Below, piece by piece: positions 12,201-24,200 of a stretch of 64,000 nt of DNA. The notes under the pieces were generated by a model. The model saw only the letters and a list, made by a program, of their open reading frames with translations. It did not search any database and was not told where the DNA came from. The stretch is from Bugula neritina (lineage: Eukaryota; Bryozoa; Gymnolaemata; Cheilostomatida; Bugulidae). Every line of letters starts with the position of its first letter. Position 1 is the stretch's first letter. The stretch covers positions 14,130,698 through 14,194,697 of the forward strand of contig OZ037765.1 of assembly GCA_964035545.1 (NCBI GenBank), written 5' to 3'. A program made the position numbers and the translations under genes.

Positions 12201-15200
12201 ATTAACTTAATAGTAACAGTTGCTATACCATCTGGTAAATAGTTCACAATGTATAATCTGCCCTTTAGCTAGCCAAAGAAGAGGAAGAGGTAAGGCTTTG
12301 TTGGTGTAAACAAAGTATTGTGACTAGTAACTAATATTTTACTCTTAGCTTGTGACTCATACATGTTGAGCTTTTCTATGGTAGGCTGCTCTATGTGTAG
12401 TATCTCTTTAGAGCTTTGTGTGTGACTGGTATTGCATTGCCTTGTAGCATAAAATTAAGCTCATTAATAGATAGGTATGTTGATATAATTTTTAGCGACA
12501 CTGAAATTTTAAATAAGGCAGAAGTAAAATATCAAAACTCCTTTCAATTTAGTAATTAAGTGTATTTGCTGGACATTTCTTAATTTTATTAATGCCAAAA
12601 ATCAGTACAATGCTGTGAAAGCATTTTTAAAAAGTAAGTAAAATTATTGTTTATAAAAATATATAATTGCTTTGGATTTATAGGAAGAGAGAGCAAAGGC
12701 TAAGCGAAAAGAAAACACTGCTTTATTATTTGATCCAAAAATTCTAAAGCAGCAACTGCTACAAAAGCAAGAAGAAGAAGCACGAAGAAAACTGGAAATG
12801 GAGTTAGCTAAACAAAGTTCCTCAAACCTAAATGATGAAGCTGGTCAACCATTGAATGAATCTGTTGATGCTAATGAAGACTCAAGCAAGACTAAGGACA
12901 CATTTGAAGAGATTACAGATGTAAAGCCAGATAATAAAAGTGAGATGTCCATGACACAAGTACCACCAATAGCTGTGACTTCACCCAACAACTTCTCTTT
13001 GCCTAATTTTTCAAAATCACCACAGAAATCTGTAAACACTGAAACTACAGATGTTTCTCAAGCCTCTAATAACACCACAGCCGAACATGGTGTCCAGAAA
13101 GAGAAAGCAACTCCAATAAAACGTCCTACTACTGCCCATGGACAGTTTCTAAGAACAGCTGCTATGGTGCCAGACGCCAACTTAAAAAACCGAGAGAATG
13201 ATGAGGTTTTAGAGGTTACTGAACTGGAAGAAGGATATGGAAGTTCTCGCCGAAACTCAGCATGTCCTAACGTAAGTTGACCCACGCATCACTATGCATG
13301 CATGTTATAGTGGTTCAAGCATTATAATACTATATACAATTTTGATGTAATGTCACAGGAATTCTGTGTAGCAGTTGCTTAAAGTTTTAAAAGCACAAAC
13401 TTACAATATTTTATCTAAATAAAGAAATCAAGCAACCTACGATTTCAAAATTTGTTTAATATACTCAATTGCATGTCAATTGTAATAACTGTTTACTGAC
13501 ATTCAAAGCTGCAGTTATAAGCTGCAGCATATGTAGACACAAAGCCACAGCTGAGCTATTATTTTACAGGAAACTACTCAAGAACAAGACCTAAAGGGGT
13601 CCAGAGAAGATGAAGAAGGTTCTTTCTATGATGACCTTCCAGCTATAGACAGAAAGACTGAAAGATATCTGTTGCAAAAATTTGCTACTTTATGGTTGAA
13701 TAAAATCCGACCAGGTTAATATTATGGCATATATTGTGCAGCACAATCTAATGCTAATTATTAATGAAAGGCTGTATAGTCTGTAGTCGATCGGTATAAG
13801 TTCCTGGTTAATTGGTTGTTCTAAAAAACAAAAATGGATAGTATATATAGTACAAGTAAATAATGAGAGAAATAGAAATGTAATCACATCTTTTACTGTT
13901 TGAAGTATGTCAGCTTCACCAGAGCAAAAATGTCTTTTTGGTGCATATCAGTTTGGGTTTGTTCACTTACCAATTCACGTTGAAACATTTCTTTTTAGAA
14001 GAAGACAAGCTAATTGATAGAAATTGCTTGTGCTGTGCTAAGTCTGGATTGCCAACATACCATGTGTGGATGAAAATACAAAATATGGTGTACAAAGTGG
14101 CCAATGATGGCTTGTTTGAGCTCTTCATCACTCTGTGCATTGCTTGTAACACCTGCATCATGGCATCTGAGAGCTACTACATTTGTGAACTCTGTCGCTT
14201 CTGTGTCAACACAACCTGTGATCTCTGTCACAAATCTTGCAACTATGAAGTTGATTCTCAACGTGAGTGGGTAGATGGAATGCCCAAGGTCCATGAGCAA
14301 GTTCTCAGCATCGCAAATGTGGTGGGTTTTCTATACTTTATTATGTTTTTGGTGCTCATTTGTAAGTTCATGCTGTTGAAAATGGAGAACTGGCATAAGT
14401 GCAAAAACTTTTTGAAAAGATACGGCCTAATTATTTGTTGATGATTGCAGGTGTTCACAATTATCTTCACTGTGGAAGCCTGTATCAAATTAGTTGCCTT
14501 TAGCAAAGAGTATTTCAAGGTTGGTTGGAACATATTTGACTTGATTATCGTGGCACTCAGTCTGCCTGATGTCATTCTCTTTTCAATGAAGAACACTGAA
14601 GCAAATGGCTTTCAGCAAATTGCTGGTATTATAAAGATATTCAGATTGGTAAGTTTTAGAAACATAAACACTGAAAGCCAGGCTACATTGGGACATTTTT
14701 AAAAATAAACATGGCTGTTGAAATTTGCAGTATATTAAAATTTGCCGTAAGAACAAAACAGAAAATGGCCGAAAACACATTACGGTAGTGAAATTTTATG
14801 CACTGAAATTGTTTGCTGGAAAAACTTTGTGTACTTAAAAGATAGCTAAATGTATTGACCAGCACTTGTTGAATAATATTCACATTGAGTCTTGTTAGAA
14901 AACATATTTGTTTGCACATATAAATATATAAACTTTTCTAATCCTGGTCAAAAATTTAGAGTTTCGAATAGTTTTAAAAATTTCTGATTCATCAGCCATT
15001 TTTAAACAGAAAAATGCATTATTTTCTAAACAATCAATAGCGCAAAATAGTCATATATTTCATGAAAATCTGAACAGATCTTTGAACTTCTGTTAGAAAC
15101 TGAGTGCTTATTTAGCGTATTATTTTGCTACTAAAGCTAATAATTGCCCATTATGTATAGTTTAACATGAACAAAAGTTTTATATTGCTGGTAGACGCAT

Positions 15201-18200
15201 CATATCTAAGGTTACAACAAATATGAAAATATCTTCTGTAATTATTTGAGTAAAATTGCAAGTTTTATTTAGCATGTGCTTATATTATAAATATTTTGGG
15301 TTTTTTTTAAATGATAATTATTTATATTCCAAATAAACATCCAATATATGAATTACTATTTAAAGTCAGCCGTTTTCATTTAGCTCAAAAACCCAAATTC
15401 AATTCTTTAGCCAGTGTCTGTTCTCATACTGAATCTATGAACAGCAACGGTTTTGCAGGACAGTTCTTTTTTTGATCATAAACATTACAGTAACTCCGAT
15501 TTCTAACTCTAGATATCCCATTAGCTTACTAAATTAATAAATTATATATAGAGCACCGAGTAGTTTAGAAAACATGAAGTAATACAAGTTTCTACAAAAT
15601 CTTTTGTTATTGTGGGTCACAAAAAAGGGAAAATTGTCCTACTATGTTCGTCAAAAAAACACGGCCTTTTAAAGTTTTAATGGTAGCTTTTGTACCTGTG
15701 GTTATGTTATTGTATACTACATATACATGCTATACAGTTTTAATTGCCAACAGTACAATACATTATCTAGGGGTTATAAAGCTAATAAGCATATCTTTAG
15801 CAGGAATAAGCATATCTCTAAGTTTTTTTATCTTTAACATAAATTATTGCACTTAGAACTCTCCATAGATCTAAACATATCAGTTATGATATTTCTTAAA
15901 GCCACCATGACCAAGCAGGCCGGCGCTTTACTTGAATTGTTTTAGGTAATCACACTTATAACTATAACCTAAAAACTAAAAATTTATAGATTTTATATTT
16001 AGTTAAACTAAAGATGAGTCATAAGTTGGGTTTAAAATATGTCTACAAAAAGTAAGCTGCCTCCAATTAGCCCAAGAGGAAAAATATATGATTACGTAGC
16101 AGCAAAAATTCCTTTGAAATATATAATTTTTTCTACGAAAGCTTGTTAGGAAGTTTGGCTTATTTTAGAAAATGTACAAACAGATGAAAACTAGCCCTAA
16201 CAGTTTTATATATTGTGCCACTCAAGCATATTATATTGTGGTGTATAGACTAGTTTGAGCAGAAACCCAATATATTTGTATATGCAATGATATGCCTTTA
16301 GCTGTACCAATATATTTTGCTTACCCTATCTTAAATGCCAATAACCACTAAAAGTGTGTTAACGGTAACTTTGTTTCTATTAATTTCTACGCAGAGTTAA
16401 AGGGGATACTACAGCTAAAATACTATATAAAACTTAAACTTTGATATCATATTGTAATATTTGTAATGTTCATGTTATTGTAGTTGAGGATTGTAAAGCT
16501 AGCACAGTCATGGAGCACCATGAGAACCCTTCTAGCTATTGTGTTTGATGCTTTCGGAGCTTTGGTGAACTTGAATTTAATTCTGCTCATTGTGATACTT
16601 ATCTTTGCTGTGCTGGGCCATGAGCTGTTTGGTGAATTCTATTCCGCCTATGAAGATCTTGTAAATAATCCTCAACTTGCAGACTACGAAGGCCAGCTTC
16701 CGAGGTGTCATATCCATATAATATAATATTTATTGTCGTGTATGAAAGGATGTATGTTTAAAATATAAGTATGTTGAAAAATAAGATTTATGTTAATATT
16801 AAATGAGAAGAATGAATAGGAAAATTCATAAGCTGTACAGCAGTATTATAAATATTGTATAGTACAGACAATGTACTAAATGAAAAATTGTTGCAATCTG
16901 AATCTATGTGTAAATAATAGGTGGCATTTTCACGATGTGACTCACTCATTGTTGATGGTATTCCGGGTTCTTTGTGGAGAGTGGGTGGAGCCATTGAGAG
17001 AATGCATGCGAGTGGCTGGAGATGGCTGCACATTCCTCTTTATCACAACACTTTTGCTTGGAAACTTTATGGTAATTTTGTTGCTATTTGCTTTTATTTT
17101 TGATAATTATAAAAATATTTTATTTAAAGAAATAAATAGAATACAGAATCAGATTGCGGTGATATGCAGCATGTAATGCACACTATGTGTATGCATTAAA
17201 CTAAGCATTTTAGTTCCGATTTGAACATGATGCATTAAAAACAGTAAGCCAGTTATATGCTTTAGGAAAGATTCTTGAGTCAAGTTGTTCTATTTTACGT
17301 CTATATTTTCATAATAGCAAAATATTGATCTACCCTATTTTATTGAAACTGTAATTAATATTATGTTAGTGCATACTATAAACAAAGCTTGCTGAATAAT
17401 TGTAGATATTCAACCTCTTCCTTGCTCTTCTTCTCAACTCATTCAGCACAGATAAAATCAAAAGGGATAAAGTAGAGGAAGGAGAAGGAAAACTGAAGAA
17501 AAGTTTAAAAAGGATTTACAGCTGCTTCCATTCCTGCACCAACAAGAAAGACTCTAAAGATAATCAGGCTCTTGTAAGTAACAAATATTTGATCTCACAA
17601 AACCTTGTTTGATGCAAGCAATATATACCAAGTCAGATAGCCATCCTAGAAACTTGTCAATCATGCTAGAACTGTTGTCTAATCTGGTTGTCAGTAAGAA
17701 GCCTAATCAGTAGGTGGTGCTGACACAAGATGCAGCTGCAATCACAGATATAGTGAGCTCAGATGGGATAGCAGCACTATTATACACATTTTTCTTTTAT
17801 ATCATGTGCGATAATTTTTGGTTTTAGTCTCAAAACTTGCTAAAAGTTGAGGATGACAAAGCAATACAAAGACTGCATCCTGACTCAATTGATCGAAAAC
17901 TTTCAATTAATGTTAATGGAAGTGAGAAAAGTTTAGTCAGCCTGATAGAGGCTACAGAACCGAAATCTCACGGCCATAGAAGTCTGAGTGTAGGCAGCTT
18001 TGAGGACAGCAAATCTTGGTCAGGTAGGTATTTGTAGACTGCAATGTTCTTATACTTTCTTTCATCAATATTTTAAAGAATTGAACAACTTAATATACTG
18101 GCCAACACCGTTTATTACAAGGCACAGATGTGAAATACTATGCTTAGCTAATAAGGTTTAATTTCTTGTAGCAAAATAGGTTTTTGTGACACCTTGTTGA

Positions 18201-21200
18201 TAGATGTTTTTATTATTAAATATTACCACCCTAGCAAGTTTTACTTTTATAGTTGAAATATAAACCATTTAGTCAATTTTGTTGCATCAATTACATCATA
18301 TAAGTGTATTATTGTTTAAAAACTGCTTAATCCAAATTTATGTGTATAGTTTCAGTAGTTCTCCTTAAGCCATATATAGAAGCATAATTTTAATTTTTGC
18401 TATCATTGTTAAACAGCCGTTTACATAATTGCCATGAAACATAGATTATATAATTTTCTTTTTTCTATTGAATGTTGTTATTAACGTAGAGCGGAGTAGT
18501 TATCTGAGTAATGGGTTAGAGCTGAAGCCAGCTATGAGTAATGGATACAGCAAAAGCAGAACTGGCAGCATTATATCTTCTTTGTCAAATGGTTATGCTA
18601 ATGGAGTGCTTAAAAACAAGGTCAGAGCCTTTTCAAATTCAGTATTGTAATCTATTGTTATATTATTTGCTGTAGGTTGCAGATTGCTAACAAAATTTTT
18701 AGTAAAAACACTCTTAAAATACATTTTGTCAAATTTATTAAAATTTTGAAGCAATGGGATAATTAAAAAGCATTTATCATGATGTGATAACAGTCAAGGT
18801 ATATTGACATTACTCATTAGGCATTGTGAATTCGAATTTAGAGTGTAGAAATGTCGCCGGGCAATCTGAGGCAGATAGAGAGTGCTTTCTCTACCCACCG
18901 CGATGACTATGCAAACTTTGAGACGGCAGTGGAGGCAAACACTGGTGGTTGTTCAAGTATGCCCCGCAGTCCTATCACTCCTATCATCATTACAGAAGAT
19001 TACTCTAAGGAACCTGTTACTGTTGAAGAATATCAAGAAGAGCAATTTCAAGGTAACAAATTCATAACCCAGTGAACAGATCATTGCTGGGTTTCGACAT
19101 TTGATTTATGAAACATAACAAAAATTATTTGTGATATATTACCTAAAAATGTATTTTGGTACACAAAACAGTAAAATAATTTTGATGCCTTTTAAATGAT
19201 GAGCTCAGCAAAAGAGTTGTTTATCAGTTTAAGAAGGTTCAGCCGTCTTTGTTATTAATAACTAACATATGCCTGCTAACTCCAATATTATAGGAGACCC
19301 TAATGGCTGTTGTGGATGGCTTTGGAGTAAGTATAGCAGTGTCTTGTATTGTTCCTTCTGATATGTAGTATAGATGATAGAATGTACAGTTTATGTCTCT
19401 AGCCACCTGACTAGTGGGTTACTCTATTGTTACCAAATCCACTATATGGCCGATGCAATATCAAATTTGTGAACAGCTAATAATGCGAAAATTTGTTTTT
19501 GATATAGTCACTAAGTAAGTTTTGAAACTTTAAAATCAAGTCTATCCCAAAATACAACCACGTTGTTATTCAGAATCTAAAAGTTCAGTGCCATTTTCAT
19601 TTTCGCTCAGAATCTCATATGTTATTCAGTATATGCACATTGGCTGAGTGAAATTTTAATTAAGATACAAAACTGACCAATATGTACAGCACTCTGAGCT
19701 GCTGAATGTGCGATGTACTGCATGAGAAACATGTACATGATGTGTGCGTATCTTATATGCATGTAATATTATCAACTATGTAAATGCAGGTGTATATTCA
19801 TAACCTACTAAATGTTGTTATCTTTTGTTGTGAAGTTATAGCTCTTATCTACTGTAGCAGGAAAGTATGACCATGGTAAGATAGAGTTACATAATCATCT
19901 ATCCAAATTATTCTCATTTACCCAATCAAAAAATATAAATAAATGCACAAAACAGTGGAATAAATTTTGTGTAAGAACCATCCAGAATGAGCAAAGTGTA
20001 AATTGTTGTTCTTACAATCAACCTGTGTTATAAGCCATAATTCATTTAAAGTTTGGCTTAACTTTAATGATGTACATGGCAGGGGAAACAGAAGTGAATA
20101 CATCTTCAACCACTCTAGATGCTAGTAAAGAGGATGAAAAAGCAATAGCAAAAGACGATGAGGAAGAAATGATAGCAGAAGATGGGAAAATTGTGCTGCC
20201 TGATTGTCTATGCCCAATAGTGCACAGGTATACAAGTTACTGCAACTAATATGTTCAACTATTTCACTTTGGCAACATAGGCTAATTTTGTGCAACCTAA
20301 TGATGATCCTTCATCAAACTTGAAATTGAAGTCTAAAATTTAGTCTACTGATTGTATTTTGCTGTTCTTATGAATTTTTTAAAGAAATGTTGTAAATTAG
20401 CATTTTCTTGAACTTTGCTCAACTAATATGGCAAAAACTGTTAAATTTTATGTTCGGTTTTCAATCTATATTTTGCTTATTTATGTTAATAAGAAAGTTT
20501 TGTGATGAGAAAGTTGTTTATAATATATTTTTGTACAATTGCAGGAATTCCAAATATAACAACTGTTGTCCTTCAACATGGCAGAATTTCCGAATAACGT
20601 GTGCCAGTATTGTTACTCACAAAGCATTCGAAGGACTGATACTGCTGCTCATTGCTGCCAGTACCATTGCTCTTTGCTTTGAAGATATACACTTACATGC
20701 AAAGCCAACCTTGTCATCAGCCCTAAACTATCTCAATATAGTCTTTGCTCTCTTCTTTTTCGTTGAGATGATTCTGAAAATTATAGCATTGGGCTTGAAA
20801 AAGTACTTCACAGGATTCTGGTCCATTTTAGATTTCCTGATTGTTTGTGTAAGTATGGTATTGAATTTTAGAAGCAGAGTTGGCTAAGTTAAATAGTAAT
20901 CATGTTAACCAAAGAGTTGAACCTAGGTTAAAATCAAAGAAAGTATATTTGAGTCAAGTAAACTGTTTACTTTAGTTGGTCCAGTTTGTTTATTAAAAGA
21001 ATTGGCTTGCAATTCTTTAGCAAACTAAGAAATATGATACTTGTTAAAAAAATTAAATTTAAATTAAATGAGAAAAATCAGTGGGTTTTAGATGCATTCA
21101 ACAGTTGAAAAACTGTAACTTTAAATTTAGCAGCTTTGGTATTATTTATTTAGAATTAATGAATAATAAAGAAATTATAAATAGCTGTGGTATAATTTAT

Positions 21201-24200
21201 TAACAATAACTAAATAAAAACAACAGGGTATATCTGATAAGCATATAGTAGGGGTAATAGGAGCACAACGGTCATAGGGGTACAAAAAGCCGGTAAAATT
21301 GTGAGCGAACTTATTGACTTAGAGCTGTGATTTTTTTTGTAATAAAAAGGTATTGACATAATTTTTCAGCCATTGTAGTTTCAACACTTACGGAGCATAC
21401 ATATGTTGAAGAGGCAAGTCAAAAACTGTTTTTACCTACTTTTTGTAAATATTTTATGATGTCGTTAAAGCTTTATAACTTTTTACACTCAAAGGTAACA
21501 AGCCTAGATTTTACTGATATTGTTGCTATTGCTTGTCTCTACATTGGTTAACTAGTATAACAAACTCTAAAATAAACTTTTCTTGAGCCACATTTATTTT
21601 CAACTTGGCCACACGGGGCACAATGGGCCACCTGATCCTTGCACCCTGATTACTGTTATTAGTTTGTTTGCCCATAAAGTTAGATGAAATGTTAATAAAA
21701 TCTATAGATATAGCCATTTCTGACCTTTTTGTAAAGTATCAAAGATATCATGGTAAGACTACCAGACTACAAGGTGAAGCTCCTCTAATAGGCCTATATA
21801 CATTTGGTGAGGTTTTAGCTTTGCCATTTTATACATTATACAAAACAATCTGCTGTTGCTACTAATAGATAGTCATGATATTTATTATACATTATATCAT
21901 TGAGGGATTATACATTTATTTGACTGAAATAAATTCTGATTTGCACATTTCCTCCCCCTCCCCTTCCGCATTCCAGTCACAAACTTCTGCCATGCACCTT
22001 AGCTACAGTTCATAGAAAAACGTCCACTCAGAATTTTGTAGTACATGTTACTAAAGTTTTTTCTGATGAAAGTTCCTGTGAAGTGAAGGTAGAAATAAAA
22101 ATTTTTAGTTTTAAACAGTAATGAAAATGGTACCGTAGAAATGAGTGATGTGCGTTTGATTTTGCCTCCCCTTGTTATCTGTGGTGGTACAAACTGTACA
22201 GCTAAAATATGATTTTTGCTATAGACCTGAAAAAGTATCTTTATTTATTTGTGTATATTAATTAAATTAAGATCAGATGCAACCAAATCAACAAAGTTTC
22301 AACATATTTGTTGTGTCTCACCCAGTGGCCGATTGTACCCCGGTACCGGGGTAGAATGGGCCGATTTTTTCATCACGAAAATTTCATTATTCTGAAAGTT
22401 GTAAGAGAGATGAAAACAACAAACTGTTACCTGTAATAGACAACAGATGCAGCATTTAGACTAGAGATTATTGAACTAATAACTTGAAAAACAGACAAAT
22501 AAGAGCAAAAAATTCAAAAATCCCCCCTTCGTTACCCCTATACTATTTATTTAACATGATTCCTTTTCATAGGTACAATAGATTAGAAAAAGTGTAGCTT
22601 AAAGTTCGCAACTTTGAGTATATGTTTACAATGGGGGATTGCTTACTAAAATATATAGTTGTTAGGACAAATAAAAATTGATACTGAAAAGAAATGGCTA
22701 AAGATATTCTAGTTTGAGTTTATTGTTTCACAGGTATCTATTACTGACACTATGGGACTTTTCTTCAACTCTATTGACGTCACGTCGTTTCGAGCAATGC
22801 GGACACTGAGAGCTTTACGCCCTCTTCGAGCTGTTTCCAGATGGGAAAGCATGACTGTAAGTGTTATACAATGTCTAAGTGTTATACAATGTCCAAGTGT
22901 TATACAATGTCTAAGTGTTATACAATGTCTAAGTGCAATACATTGAGTCTGGAGCAAATAAGTCTGTGGTTTAATCAGTCTAAGGAGAAGTGGTCTATGG
23001 AGAGTCAAATAGTAAAAAAATCTGCTCATCATTTGATCTCATATGCTTACAGTAAGCTGTATTATTCTTCATGTATGCTCATGGATGTTATTCTTAAGTT
23101 CCTATAGCATTCACTAAACTCTAAAATATCAAGCATCTGCTAGTTGAATGATTAAGGGCAGCACAATATTTCAAAATTTAACTGCACAATGTTCAAAAAT
23201 AATTAAGGCAGGTTTAGCTTATCTTTATAATTTGTGTGTGAACTTATAAACTGGTACATGTTTGAACATTTAAATAAATTGGGCTTGTAAGTTAAACTAC
23301 TGACTTTGTTAATTTTTGAGACAGTTTTTGAAAATATTGTTTAGTTGTTATAAACTACATTAACTTCGGTCAGCACAGCACTTTAAACGGTTTACTTTAA
23401 ACGAGACTTTCAAAATAGAATGAAGCTGTCACTAATTGCCTCAATACTGGCAGTGCTTTAAATGACGTCAATATAAAAGGCATTTTTGTTTGGAGTGATT
23501 ATTTGCACAAAAACTATGAAAAATGAATGAACTAATCTGGTTTTCAACTTTTTGTAGATTATAGTGAATGCATTGATATTTGCATTACCTGCAATTGCTA
23601 ATGTATTTTTGGTATGCATTGTGTTCTGGCTTATATTTGTCATAATGGGGGTCCAAACTTTCCGTGGAAAATTTCATCAGTGTGAAATTGATGACTTAAG
23701 GGTAAGTTGAAACTTATATTGAGGATGTCAACTACATATTTGTAAAACAGAGTTTCACATCGCTATCTAAATCGTACTGAGTATATATATTACATTTATT
23801 CAATTTTTTGTGTTTGACAAACTTGGGATTTATCAAAATGGTGCACAATTTTTGCAGTTTTAGAAAGCATGCCCTGCGTCAAAACTCAGTTTTGGTTTTT
23901 GAAATTAACATGGCAGATTTGGCATAAGAAGTAAAGCAGCATTAAAACTGTCAAATTGTTGCATATAATTTAAAGTTATTGAAACCTATAAAAAAAGTTT
24001 GCATCAATAACAGACTAGAATGTGTTCCAGTATATGATTGCTAGGACTTGACATCTTTTTCAAAGATCTTTGATCAGAATAATATGCATGTGATGGGTTC
24101 ACATGCGCTTAGACATGCTGAAAATAACTCACAGGTTAAAATTCATTGAACAGGTTAAAGCCTATGAAACAGATTACCACTGTGACAGTGTGCCAATACC

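Noticed and set aside
22709-23107. Open frames with repeated CYTM/RHCITL motifs
   Set aside because: They read the 18-bp minisatellite.
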